A DNA stretch of 64,000 bases from Acanthaster planci (taxonomy: Eukaryota; Echinodermata; Asteroidea; Valvatida; Acanthasteridae): NCBI RefSeq assembly GCF_001949145.1, contig NW_019091713.1, forward strand, positions 82,763 to 146,762. The letters run 5' to 3'. Positions 11,427 to 24,200 of the stretch are shown here, piece after piece. A model generated the notes under the pieces. That model ran no database searches. It was not told the DNA's origin and was given only the letters and a program-made list of their open reading frames with translations. The position numbers were made by a program, and so were the translations under genes. Numbering within the stretch: the stretch's first letter is position 1; each line of letters begins with the position of its first letter.

Positions 11427-12509
11427 ATGCAGGTGCAGAGAATGTACGTCGGCAGACTCAAGAGTCTTCTTGTTCCAGTGTTGGCCGTTATCTTGATAAT
11501 GCTGGTACTCAACATGAAGGGACCGGCTAATGTTCTCCAGCAGATTGAAGTACATGGGAACCTGTTACACCTCGGCCAGAGAGACTTCGCTTTTGTTGGC
11601 ACAGCGAGAACGTTCAACTGGATGCTCAATTACACAAAGTATTTAGTTGCTGCCTACTCACCCACCAAGGGTCACGTTAATCCGCACAACTTTAAACTTG
11701 TTTTGGACGAACCAATGGCATGCATGGATCCCAAGACTGAGACTCCCAAACCAGTCCTCCTGCTCGTGCTTGTAGCCAGTATTCACAGGAACTTTAAACG
11801 GAGACAAGCCATCCGGGAAACTTGGGGCAGCCTGAAGCAGCTGGCCGGTCTCCCCATCGTGACACTGTTTCTACTAGGGGACAGGGGAGACCCGAGCCTC
11901 CACAAGCGGGTTCTGGAAGAGAGCTTGCAACACCACGACCTCTTGATGGAGGACTTTGTGGACACCTACCGTAACTTGACCTTGAAGACCATGATGGCCA
12001 TGAAGTGGGCCAGCACCCACTGTCCACAGGCCTCGTTTGTCATGAAGACGGATGACGACATGTTCGTCAGCTATCAGAATCTCCTGGACTACGTGACTGT
12101 CCTAGATCCCCCTAGAATTGACCTCGCGTTTGGGCTCGTCATTGCTGGAGAAGCCCCCATTCGCGACAAGGGGAGCAAGTGGTACATGCCCCAGGATGTC
12201 TTTCCAGGAAACTTGTATCCCCCATGGCTGTCTGGCGGTGGTTTTGTTCTCTCTGGTGACGTACCAGGGAAGATTTACGCAGCGTCTCTAGAAGCCAGAT
12301 ACCTCCATCTAGAAGATGTGTTTGTTGGTTTGTGCTTGGAGAAACTGAATGTCAAGCCCATTATGAACCGCCAATTTAGTAATCTTCACATCAAGTATTC
12401 ATACTGCAGATTTCGCTATGTAATTACTGCCCATTCCTATGGCCCAGACCAGCTTAGGACAATGTGGAAAGAGCTGCTCATTCAAAAGCCATGTTGGCCC
12501 TGGACTTAG
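11427..12509 (+). CDS. Beta-1,3-galactosyltransferase-like protein (GT31), paralogue 2
   Basis: A 360-residue single-exon reading frame, clearly paralogous to the gene at 4585-5637 and on the same strand about 5.8 kb away. The anchor is LLVPVLAVILIMLVLNM at about residues 14-30. The catalytic domain carries RQAIRETWGS (126-135), the DDD metal site (209-211), YPPWLSGGGFVLSGD (264-278) and EDVFVGLC (296-303). Sequons are at N68 and N183. Both paralogues end in a Cys-Trp-x-Trp-Thr tail. Role and compartment should match paralogue 1: Golgi lumen, beta-1,3 transfer from a UDP-sugar. The first ATG (11427) has a poor context and lies inside a splice-acceptor-like ATGCAG, so Met6 at 11442 (A at -3) may be the true start, giving 355 residues. 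It differs from paralogue 1 mainly in the stem and in residues 223-260, which suggests a different acceptor preference; this is inference. Confidence 0.93.
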   Translation: MQVQRMYVGRLKSLLVPVLAVILIMLVLNMKGPANVLQQIEVHGNLLHLGQRDFAFVGTARTFNWMLNYTKYLVAAYSPTKGHVNPHNFKLVLDEPMACMDPKTETPKPVLLLVLVASIHRNFKRRQAIRETWGSLKQLAGLPIVTLFLLGDRGDPSLHKRVLEESLQHHDLLMEDFVDTYRNLTLKTMMAMKWASTHCPQASFVMKTDDDMFVSYQNLLDYVTVLDPPRIDLAFGLVIAGEAPIRDKGSKWYMPQDVFPGNLYPPWLSGGGFVLSGDVPGKIYAASLEARYLHLEDVFVGLCLEKLNVKPIMNRQFSNLHIKYSYCRFRYVITAHSYGPDQLRTMWKELLIQKPCWPWT

Positions 12510-15204
12510 AACTACATCAACGCTGAAGCTTTGTTGTTTGCCTGGAAGAATAATTGTATTTGCAACTTACATGTACGTGTGTACAATTGCTGCTATGGAC
12601 AAAGAGTTTTTGATCCCCGTTTTTTATTCTGAAATTATTTCAGTCAATTTTTTTAAAGAGTCAAACCTCTGATATGAGGGACACTTCATAATGGCTCACA
12701 GCTGTAATGTGGGATATGACTTTTGAAAACCTAAGGGATGCATACATGTACATGTAGCTAATACCTAAGGGTGTTTAAACCCTCCTATCCTACCTCACAG
12801 CAGTCCACAACAGCTGTGTCATATCCATCTTAATGACTTTTCACTTGCTTTTCTAAGGGAAATTAAGGGCGACAAAGAAATCTTTGAACATTAGTGGTTC
12901 AGTCCCTGCATTACTCTTTGCACTGCAAAGAACCGTGTGATATACAACACTGGCTGTTGCGATGTCTAACGGTGAGTGTGACATGCAGTTATGTCGCCCT
13001 GTCCCGTGATTGTTCTGAGCCAATGAAAAAAAACACAGTAAGAAAAGCAGAGGTATAACAAATGCTGATTTTCTTAAGTGAGTGCTTGAAATGCAAATCA
13101 AAGTTTGGCACAAAAGAGGAAATGTACTGTGACAGTGACACCGTGTTGGGGAAAATATCAAGGGGGGTTGGGCAGATCCCGTCTCCAGCGCTTTAAGGGT
13201 TGAGATTGGAGGGGCCACAGAGTTGGAGGGTAGAGCAACAATTAAAAATGAGTTGGTGTGGGTCATGCATATTTCTTTCCTCATTCTTCTTGTGATGTGC
13301 TAATATGTTTTCTTGTGGTCGGTTCATAAAACATTCCTAGCTTCGATGAGGCAATAATCATGCTTTGAAATCAGGGTGCTGTTGAAAAATCATGAGATAT
13401 CAGTAATCATCGTTTTTTTGATTAGGCGACCCAACCGTTAGAGGGACAAGTAACATGAGATGATGAGTAGTTCCTCCATAATTCAGATATGTGTAGCAAT
13501 CACTTGTCATCAGATTAAATGTGAAACAAGGTCCTCACATCAGCTCGTAGCCAGTTGTTAAATAACTGGCTGAGAAACTGCCATTGTACAAATGGCCTTC
13601 TCTCCTTGGTGCTTTCAAACTGATGAAATCCACGTTTTATTATGTGCTTTATTAATGCTGTTTGCTCAATATCCATTATTTAGGGGATATTAGAAATAAA
13701 TATTCTTATTGGCATTGTCTTTGGACAGTCAACTCTTATTATGGACAAATGGGGAGAGCCAGAGATGCCAATTCATTCGGGAAAAAATGCTTCTAGACGG
13801 AAGGAGAAAAATTTACAGGAATTTTGTAGATTTCAGAAAGTGGTGATCCTGATTATAAAAGGACACCAAAACTCGAACGAGTAAGCATCGGTGCCCAGTT
13901 TATTGGCTATGGAAACTACGAATCGTGACAACAGAATGTTTAGAGTTAATATTAAAATGTCATCAAAAGAATCAGGAGGGCTTATTAATAGTATACAACT
14001 GAAAGACCAGTTACTGCAAACAGCGCCCTCTGTTCATCAAGTTGTGGCATTCCTAACCTACTACATGTACACTGTTCAGATTAAGCGGCTCTATGACAGG
14101 TATGACAGTTATTAATACAAAGTACAGAGATATTCAGAGTTTAAGGCAGGCTAGATAAACGTTCATACGCCAACAGGGTGGTCGTGATCAATGGCCACAC
14201 AACCTGAAAGGCGGATCTCTTCAATGTTAGAAACACCGCAAGAGGGCGCAATTTGTGCAACCCAGCCAGAGCCGAGCACCGTGGGCGTTAACACGTTTTG
14301 CACATCTCTAAATTTTCAGCCGAAGTAGAATAAGTATTTTGTAACTGGACTGAATAGTATTTAGCACAATCATTCGTATATCGGCAATTTCGTCTGGCCT
14401 CTATCAGTGGAAAAAAAATCACATTGGGCACTCCAGTTCGATAACTGACATTTCGTGAGAACGTACGTGAAGTCAACATTTGCAAAGTCGATGTCAACAC
14501 GTAAGACACCCCCGTACAAGCTCACACGTAATGATTTTGGTTAAAACTGAGATGTTCTTGGAAATTAATACGCATTGAGGATTACTTTTAGCTGTTACAA
14601 AGTATTTGCTTGACAGCGCTTGCATTGGAATAATATATATATATATAAAGGCCTTTATAGGATTGACATGAGGAATTGACAGCGATCAAGGTGATACAAT
14701 TTAAAAAGCTTTTCATTCGAAACAGAGCTTGGACAGTCGTGCCGCGTTATCAAAATAGTCACAAATAGTTAATGAAGTTATATCGGCTGTTTGGATGTAA
14801 TAGAAGACTCGCTCGGGGAGCATGTAAAAGCGATACCTCCCTAGTACCGACAGGGAGTGAAAGATTATCGTTGTGCCCCTGACAAATTACAGGCTTCGTA
14901 CCAGTGTTGCAGAGATCGAATCGAAGTCATGTTTGTCTCTCCATCTGTCCTTGCATCGTCTATGGGCCCGGTTCGGTGCCAAGGACGCCTGGAAATCTAC
15001 AAGAGCCTTGGAAGGTTGAGTAACCGTTGTAAGAATCTTTTCAGTGCCTTGCTATGGTAATTTTTCAGTCAGAAGAGCCTTTCATGAAGCATTTAAAAAG
15101 AGATGAGGTCGCCCCTCGTAATCCTAATCCAGTTCTCGTTTATTACGTCAGAAGTAAGCTGAATGTGACTGCAACATGAACAAAGCCGCGCGTCTGTATC
15201 ACGT
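12510..15204. other. 3' flank and spacer
   Basis: No convincing coding sequence. An AATAAA lies near 13692, far from the stop. AGCGCCCTCTG (14023) and AGAGGGCGC (14240) are CTCF-core-like in opposite orientation, about 220 bp apart. Confidence 0.5.
14633..14647. repeat. (TA)n microsatellite
   Basis: An uninterrupted TA run inside TAATATATATATATATAAAG. It is short and probably length-polymorphic. Confidence 0.8.
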
Positions 15205-15420
15205 TACTTGTTTTTTCAAGTGGTGGGTGACTCATGATCAGAGAGTCTGGGGTTCGACTCCAGCTGCCAGCTACGTGTGTCTCCTGGTAAGCCACTTTAC
15301 ACCAATATGCCGTCCCCACCTTTAGGAGTACAATGAATATGCATTAGCTGGGGAGCAACGTGCGACGGACTAGCATCCCAATTCAATGGGAATCGAAATA
15401 CCATTAGTCGTTTCATGCCA
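15205..15420 (+). mobile_element. tRNA-derived SINE
   Basis: A perfect T-arm (CTGGG, loop GTTCGAC, TCCAG) supplies an RNA polymerase III B box GGTTCGACTCC at about 15251. An anticodon-arm-like GACTC...GAGTC lies just upstream. The 3' body has GGTAAGCCACTTTACACC and CGTGCGACGGACTAGCATCC, the kind of tail found on SINEs that borrow LINE 3' ends. The 5' A box is weak. Confidence 0.6.
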
Positions 15421-17485
15421 AACGCCTGGCTAAGGGGTCACACTGGCTCGGGCCGGACCTCACAACTGTGCTACCCTCTTTACTTGTATTTGTATCTTGG
15501 GAGTTGCCTTCTTAGTGCACGGAGTACATGTTTAGTCCGTGCTAAGTGTCATGCGTTCCCGTCGCTGAAGAAAAGGTCAGATTATTTCAGAGGGGAAGAA
15601 GATGTTGAAGGTCCCAATATTTCTGTTGTGATTTCCGGGTCGTCGGGTGATTTCGGACACCTTTTTCCATCTGATAGCTCAATAAAATTTTATAACTTAG
15701 GTTATGCTTGGAAAAATGTGTAATTTGGAAGGCACATCCTAAATGCATGGGCGGTTTAGTTATGCCTTTCTCACCGGCCCAGACCTTGCACGCACCCACC
15801 AGTATATGCCATGTATGAATGATTGCTCTTCCCCATGCCACACGGATGTTCCAGCCGCACGCAGCATAATGCCTTGTATGTATGTCGGACTGCTGCACGT
15901 TGGACAGCGGCTGTAATTAGTCAATTTACAATGGGACAGGGCTTAATGGATCGGTTAGTAGTAACGTCGATTAATTTAAATGCGACCTTGATTTGGGATC
16001 ATGTGATCTCCACTTTGAATTTGAAGACAACCTGCCCACGTCGGCTTCCCTACAAATTAAACTACGACAGCGTCTCCTCAAGATGTGTGGTGTGCCTAGA
16101 TTTCCCGGGATAATTAAAGGAAAAACGTAGGTGTGTATGCCCATTTTATTCTGCAGAGAGGGGAGAGAAAGCGGAAAAGTGCCAAGGCGCGCAAGCGTCT
16201 TTGCAACGAAGGAAATTACAGCACGCGTGTGGAGAAATCTGAACTTTTCATCGGACAACGTGGATTCCATTAACCTACAGTGATAAATTACACAAATATT
16301 GAGAGTGGTCTTAGAGGCTTGTTCTCGTGTAATGCACACCGGAGCCTGCGGATGGTCTCACCTATGCCGGGGCTGTTCCGCGAATCTAATGCCGGATCCA
16401 CTGTTGACACGTTGTATCTAATTTCGGGACGGTTAATATCTTGGAGAGACACGGACAAATAAAGAACAAGAGGGGGTGTTTGCGGGGATCGCTTTAATAT
16501 CGTGATACGGCACAGGAGGTTGCTCATACGGCCAGTGCAGAACGCGCCACAAGATTTTCCCAAGGATTCATGTTTCTTGTTTAATCAATCCAACAATTTC
16601 CGCTTTCCTGGCGGACTCGTGTGACTATCGACCCCTGAATGTACGCTAATTCAGTCGCGCGCAACACTGCACAGGGGGGGGGCTGGGAACACATTTTGGA
16701 TGCCTCCCCTCTTGCTCCTAGTCTTTCCTCTGTACGCTACACGCATTCTATCCTTGCAATCGATGCCCGGCCATGTAACGGTCACCGGCCAGGAAGGCCC
16801 AAGGACACGGGATGGAGCAAAGCAGGTGAAGCGGAAGTTTTCGTGGCACGCGTAACCAGCACGGTTCGAGTTCGATACAATCAGGGGCTTGTCTGCCGGG
16901 CGCTGACACACGGCCGCGTCAAAACTCAGTGAAGAAATGTTGTTTCCTGATGCACAGGCAGATCATAAAAACGTACAAATTCTCTTATTGCTGCTCTGCG
17001 ACAGCCCTCGATTTACATCAATCCAGCGACAAATGATTTGCATTTTTACCAAGAGATACTCGGATCTCACGATTATCAAGTTTGACCATTTTTAGGAGAG
17101 GGCTACGCAAGAATTAGTGTGATGAAAACGAAGGCCATTAATTACTTCCGATTCAAAAGTGACAAAACCGATAATGATACAAGGCAGGAGCCATGGACAG
17201 ATTGTGAATATTTTGGACATCGTAGAACTCCAGCGGTAGCCTTCTAGTCTCCACTCCAACCCGAAAGATGTCGGAATGATTTGCATCATTCATTGACTAA
17301 ATCAAGAAAATTTAGCCGGAAAGAGACTCGCAATCTCGAACCCTCTCTAGTTTCACATTTCCTATTCAAGCACATACATTATCTACCACTTGGCATTTTG
17401 ACCGTTTTGTTGTGTGTCACAGTAAAACTGCATGGAGCCCATCGATATTCCTGACCATGACAAATATTGGGATTTCGCACGTAAT

Positions 17486-17545
17486 TGGCTGTGAGGCACT
17501 AAGTCAAGGCTTTGCAAGTCTAGTTCGAACCCAAAACACTGAATA
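17486..17545 (+). mobile_element. Weak tRNA-like A/B box pair
   Basis: TTGGCTGTGAGGC is followed after about 25 bases by AGTTCGAACCC. The order and spacing fit a polymerase III promoter remnant, but no stems form well. It could be chance. Confidence 0.25.
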
Positions 17546-18151
17546 GAGTGCAACCAGAACTGATACGTGAGGCTCAGGGCTCGTACATGTTGGTTGTTAC
17601 GGGAAAAAAATCATAGTTAAGCGGCGTTCTACTTAACAGGCACCTGACGGCCTTTCGTACGTAAAAAAAGAAAAAAAAGGGGCATCACTTGACCTACATA
17701 AATTCGCAAATGAATGCCTCTCGAACAGTGCGCCGCCCAGGCGACGTTCCGGGTACTTCAAGTGATAAATCTATGAGCTGAGGACCAAGGGACCAGGGGT
17801 GCAACTGTAAACCAGAAAAGCTCATAGCACATGGCGTGGAAATCATCGTGTTATGCGTTGTTATCTGCATATAACAGAAAGTTGGAGAAAATGAGAGGAA
17901 AAGATGAGTAACATTCCCCAAGATTCAAAAGGATCAAAGCCAAGATTCAAACCATTTTCAACATTATCATGAGGTCTGACTATACAAGTACATTCTGCTG
18001 GATGGAGTGATGCCCTGTCTGTTTTATGATCACGTCCACTAAATTTGGATTCGATCATAATAATTTGTTTTCCCCCAATTTTCTATTTCCCCATCTGCCA
18101 GCAACGTACAACTATTAATGCTCAATGTCCTCAGCTGCATTGATTTGACTT

Positions 18152-18200
18152 GTAACATTGAGTTACACGGGTAACATTGAGTCACACGGGTAACACACGG
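18152..18200 (+). repeat. 19-bp tandem repeat, 2.5 units
   Basis: GTAACATTGAGTTACACGG is followed by GTAACATTGAGTCACACGG and a shortened GTAACACACGG. It is a simple minisatellite seed in spacer DNA. Confidence 0.85.
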
Positions 18201-21200
18201 GTTTGTGATTGCGACACTATATAAAGCACCTGATTTTAACCTAATTTCCCCGATCATTCTTGAGCATGCTACAACCACAGAGCAAGGTCCTTGCTCTAAC
18301 ATGTATGTTACAACAGGCAGAATAATCAGTCATTGAGGATAGTGCATATAAGTACCGGCGTCTAGGTATTAACTAGCAACCGATTTGATTCGATTACACG
18401 TGTGTTGCACAAGTAAGCCTAATGTGCAATCAAGTGTAGAGGATCAATCAAACTACAAGTGCATGGGAAGGGTGGATTGTGAATGAGTAGGAACACCTCC
18501 AACACCGTTTTGTCCAGAGTCTTAGTTGCATTCTTCGATGAGGGATGATTCTGACCTTGCCCTTTAATCCGCATTGCAAGATTGTCCATCTGTCCGTTTG
18601 TGAGAGTCTCGATTGGATTGATTGGAAGCCAGGCCACGGAGTGTGGCTGTGAGACGCAGAGCGACGCAGACCGTCGGTTCTGGGTCCCAGGGTATTCGAT
18701 TGGATCTCCCACCCAACCCCCTCGCCACACAGTGTCACGCTGACGATTTTCTTTCGCCAAAGGGTCCCGATCTGCGCGGCATGGAGAAATTGGGCCGCGC
18801 AATCTCGCACCCACCTCACGTCGCCCAATCGCCGCTCTATCACCTCAAGCCGGAAATCTGTAGCCGCGCAGCCCCAAAAGCTGAGGTGTGCAAAGAAAAC
18901 ATCATCCCCGATAATCTAGAAATAAAGCCTGGTTCAGCTCCACATTTCGCGTTCTATTTCGGCTTCGGGGCTATGCATCTCCATGTATGCCACTTCCCTA
19001 CAGCTCACGCAGCGCTAACTTCGTGCTTGGAAACCAACGTCTGGTTGTTAATGGCAGACCGGCTTTAGCGCTCGAGGGCGGTAATGGTGTTTACCAACTC
19101 CGGCGATTTGTGTCCACACATCACACCAATATCATCCTGTTATCAGACGAACGCCAATAATTGATGGGATCTGTGGCAAGCGTAAATATTGTCATTAGTC
19201 AGCAATTAAAAAGTCACGTGCTCGGGTTTGCCGAACGCGTATGAAGAATACACGAAACTTTCTTCCCATCACAACCAGTGCAAATACAAATCACAGGGTA
19301 CTATGGCGACGCAGTGCTTTTTGAAGATAGCCTAGCCTTTGCTGGTAGATCAAGATGTGCTCTCCTGCTGTGTGGGAAGTTTAGCCTACGCTGCCTCTAT
19401 TTTGGGCCTGCGTTTGAGGTCCATTATGCGTGAAAATCGGATCCAGTCCTCTAATTACATTACGAAAAGCTGTTGCAAGAGCTGGAAAGTGATTGAGAAC
19501 TGGTTTTGAACAGGGACGGCAACTTTAAGGTAGGATGGGACATCAACCATTTTGACAATTTACGTTGGAACATTATTTGCTACACTTCCTATTTCTCTTA
19601 AGTGTATATGAAAACTATAATGAGATCCCTTTACATGATTTTTCTAAACATTTTCTTGCCATTTAAAATTATGTATGCTTTTCCTGACACCTACGGGGGC
19701 TGTTGGTGGGAAACAACGTTAACTTTAGGGGTTTGCTGTTCAAATTCTGAACCCAAAATTAGCTTCTTGAAACTATTTGAAAACTTCATTCACTGGTCGG
19801 GCTGTTAAATTAAAAAAAAAACACAGTTTCGCCATCGAAAAGTCCATGCATGTAACACTGTCACGTATGTTCGTGGTCCATAGCCTCAACGATATTTTAG
19901 TTGCTTTCACTCGCGCGTGCGCTGTCTGATCAAATAGCACTGGCCATTAGCAGACGACTGTTATAGCAGCCGACGCTTTTCGTCGGGCGTCAGAAATACA
20001 TGGCACAAACATCACACGGTGCTGACGTGTAATTAGCTTCTGACAAAAATTATCTAATTTATTACGAAGGTTCGGGAACAGACCTTGTACTTTTTGGGAT
20101 TGTTTTTTCGAGAGGAATAGTCAAGATAATAGAAAGTGGCAATTTTTTCAGCTTGTAACAGTCATGAAAATTTTTTAAATTTGCGAATTTCATGCCCTGT
20201 GTTTCTCCCCACTTTTCTCAAAATAAATAATCTCCCCCCTAAAACAAGCTACCATTACCAGGAGAAAAGATGCCTGCAAACATATTGGCAAGTGTTGCTA
20301 CATGATAACTGGCTGAGATAAATTGTGTCCATCAGATACATTAGGTCGACACACTGTTTACTCTCTTTCTATAAAACGCCATCTACGATTTAGCGTGATA
20401 ATTGATCTAGTATTCAGCCACCCTTTGTGAAAAAACTGTAAAAGGGCAGGGTTTTAACAAAATTGTCTACCTTTTCTGACATAGCCTGCGTTCGGTGAGG
20501 TATGTTTACTGCACAAATTGCTGTGCTGAATTCAAGGAGTGTTGGTAACTTTACTATTGACATCCAGCTGGAAAGACTGATTAATCGTGATTTAATGCAC
20601 CTTTTTCGACGAGGAAAAATGTGCACAGCCACAGCCTTCAGTTGCTATGAGCCCTGAGCTGGACCAAGAGAGGGCGCAATTTCCCCAGCAACTTGGGCTC
20701 CTTTGGTAGGAACTGCACTTCGCTGGTTCAGAAACAAGAATGAATGCACGCGTTTACCGACAACATGAGCACTGTCGACCGACATAGCTCATTGCAACTG
20801 ATGATGGGGGTACGTCTGCTCAAGGTGGACATACAGAATAGTTATTCACAGAAAGGGAAGGATGGTTGGTTGTCTACTCTCCGCACGCCTCCAGAAAGCC
20901 ATGTAACGCTACTTGCAGTCGCGAAACAGCAAAAGTGTTCTGACCCTTAATGAGTCGGGCCCTTTGGGGTCCATTCTGCTAATGAAATGTCTTTAACTTT
21001 GGGGTTTTCTCCTGAAATGACATCAGAGGTTTGCTCATGACTGTGCAAATTCACCTGAGCATTACAACCCGAAACAATGACAACATAAGAGAAAATAAAA
21101 ACAAGGTAAAAGGGAATACACAAGGATGACAGAAAAATATAGATAAAGAATAGACCACACGCGCCCTTTAATACTTTACAGGCCCACCTTTGGTATTTAT

Positions 21201-24200
21201 TGACACAGTTTTTCAAACTTGTCGTCAACTTGTCAAAAACTGCATAATTGACTGAAGTTTCTACACCTTCAAGCCACGACGACTTATACTTGAACACCTA
21301 ACTCACCCCTTTTTTATTCCAAACTTCAACCTCGATTCTCACCAAGTCCCAACGAACCTACCCCGTGGGCCTATTTGCAATCATCATGTATCGACATGCA
21401 GAGCATCTAACTTGCCAGAGTAGCAACATTATAAAAAAATGTTCCCTCTGTTGTTGGAGTGAAATACAGTCGCTCAGAGCAAGAGCGACACAAGTATGTT
21501 TTGGGCGCTAATGGCGATGGGCAGAATCAGGGCGGTCGCGTGTCTCTCCTTGCCCTGCTCACTCAAGGCACCATTTTTCTGTCCCAAAAAACCTTCCGCC
21601 ATTAAGGTATGTGGCAGGAATCTGTTTTCCGCGGGGACAGGTTACACAAAGCATACAGAGTACCCTAGCACCTGTGCGAAGGTCAAGGTTGTCAGCTAAT
21701 CTGCAAACCTGCAGGCGGTGAAAGGTTTAATTGTGACTCCGTGTTTTTGGCGCGAAAATCTCACATTGAAAAAATACAGCGACCTCGGTTAATGCTATCG
21801 GCGTTCAGTGGCCCAAATACATATATGGTACCAGTATGTCACAGTGCCTTCGGTTAGCTTTACAATGGGAGTAAACTCACGGAGGTTCGAGGAGACAACT
21901 TACAAGGAATCAGGGATATTTGTAATGATTTTTTAAAGGGTTTCACCTATAGGGAAATATGTCGCTCCACTGGGTTCTGTTCACAAATACCCCCTCAACG
22001 GTAAGCAACAGAAAGGCTAGGCCAGCCAAACGGCTGGTTTCAGCCTTCACAATTTGTTCAGAGTTACACACACAGAATGGCACCGGAGAGCGACCACGGA
22101 ACAATCTTCCCTACTTCCCTGAATATTAACTTGATGTATGCGCTGACTAACGAAGTGAAAATGTCAGCCAGTGATGTCGACTCAAAATGACAGACGTTAC
22201 TCGTGAATTATGCAGCATGCAGATGTGTCGTTGGTCATCTGGATCAGAGACTTTTGTTGCTAACCTGGACATGAATGTGACTGGTATTATGTAGAAGAGC
22301 TTAGAAGTAATCCAACGTTCAGACATCATATTGTGCAAAAATAAATGGTGAAAACGGAAAGATAAATAGGCAGCCGTCATCCCCGTGCAGAGTTTATTTA
22401 ACCTGGCAAGTCGAGCCCTTTTTCTGCCGTCAGTTTTTCCCTCCATTGGGATGTTTACCTTCAAATGAACTACTGTGTTACTCGTGATCTTTTAGCACTG
22501 AAAAAATAGTGGCTGGGCCCGCCCCTTGTGCACTTTGTCCTAGATTACCGCCATTTAAGGGATGGATTGACTCGGTAACCGTACGAAGCGCGGGCTGTCA
22601 GTCGACAGCCGAGCTGAGGATGGTGGGGGCAGAGGTGGGAGGGGAGGAATAATCTGCGCCTGAGCTCTGGCTGAGAAGGTAATTTCCCTCTATAAGCAAA
22701 CAAAAGCTAGCTTCCAGCCTCTTCTTGTTCCGGGAAGGATCCAAACACAGCTCGAAAGAAACGTACGGGCTTAGACTTTCATTGGTGCACGCAATTTCCA
22801 AATCTCCCTGTCACGTTTGACAGATAACACCAATGTGTGAGGTTATTAAAGCCCATCATTCCATCATTTTTTCCCCGCTGATTTCGTGCAACCGAATCGT
22901 CGCTTGTCTCGCCCACAGCAGTTAGAGCACCGTCACTCAGCAAGAGTTCATCAAGAAAAGACGGGTAATCGAGAACAAGGAGTAACAGGAACTATTTCTC
23001 CTCTATGCTCCGTCAATTATTTAACGTCTCGTCACTTGGGGGATACTACGAAATCCTCTAATCATTTGAAATTGCTGGAAAACCGACCCACTGAATTATC
23101 CTGGAGACTTTAATCAGAGGATAGATAAATGTGTTGATGCCACAATATATCTCAGGAGGCTATTTCGTCTGGCGTGCCACCAATGAGGAGGAATTAATTT
23201 GAGTATTCAGGTTGAGAATTACTTGCCCCATTTTAGGTTTTTACCAGATTCATAATTGCTTTTGTCTTTTGGGTTAATTTGTTTGAGACTATGTGATAGA
23301 TGAAATTGGACTTCAATATGTTTACTATGATATCACCTCCCATGGGGCTGAAGTGTAAAAAAACAAGGGAAAGCACTCTCATTAGAGACTGAAAGCGCGC
23401 GAGGCTATCAAGCATCATGCACATACATCGCTCCGCCCTGTTTGCACGGGGGAGACGTATTTTGTCGAGATTCTGACATGGCGGGGACAGGTCCAGATCC
23501 AGGGGTCGTCAAGTATATCGCGCTTAACACACTCCGCATTGTATCAATGTTTCCATCGCTTGTGACATTTTTATTGCGATTCCCACGGTGCTTCATATCA
23601 TGACATTTCACAGGGTATTCGAATCTCATATGACTGCCGCGTGTGCAGGTTCAGAGGATTTTTTTTTGGCGTCAATTCTGTGAAGTGCTCCCTTGAGTAA
23701 GCTCGACCTATAGACCAGTTTTCGCTATTCAAAACGGGTGTATTTTAAAGGTAGGATAACTATTGTTGTTGTTTTTTGGCTTTAATTTTACAAGATTGAT
23801 TTGGGGTATGAATTTTATTGCAGCTTTCGCTCCACCGACTTGTTTCATGTTTTGAGTTAACTGCTCTGAGAAAGGTTGAGAAAAAAAAGTACGCTTTTAA
23901 AAGTTGAAGATCTTGTAATTTGTCATTTTGCAAAACCCGTGGACTATAGGGCGTTCTGAGTGAGCAAACAACGCACATGCGGTGTCAACCTGCAAACGAA
24001 CAGGTGCTCTTTCCTTCTAAAAAGAGCAGTTCCCATGGCAAAGTGTAATCAGTAACTTTACTTTAAGAGTAGTGTGCCTCTTGGACTGTGCAGCACAACA
24101 TTGCAAATTCGTGAATAAACGTCAAGCTGTGAAGTTACTGCATCAATCGCACTTGTTTACGTATGATGTGCTTATGGCATGCGTGCGCGATTGTGTATCA

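Noticed and set aside
15230-15265. Functional tRNA gene
   Set aside because: Only the T-arm is good; acceptor and D arms do not form, and the 3' body is SINE-like.
18622-19068. 148-codon frame in a CpG-richer patch
   Set aside because: No domain or plausible composition, and equally long antisense frames overlap it; consistent with few stops in GC-rich DNA.
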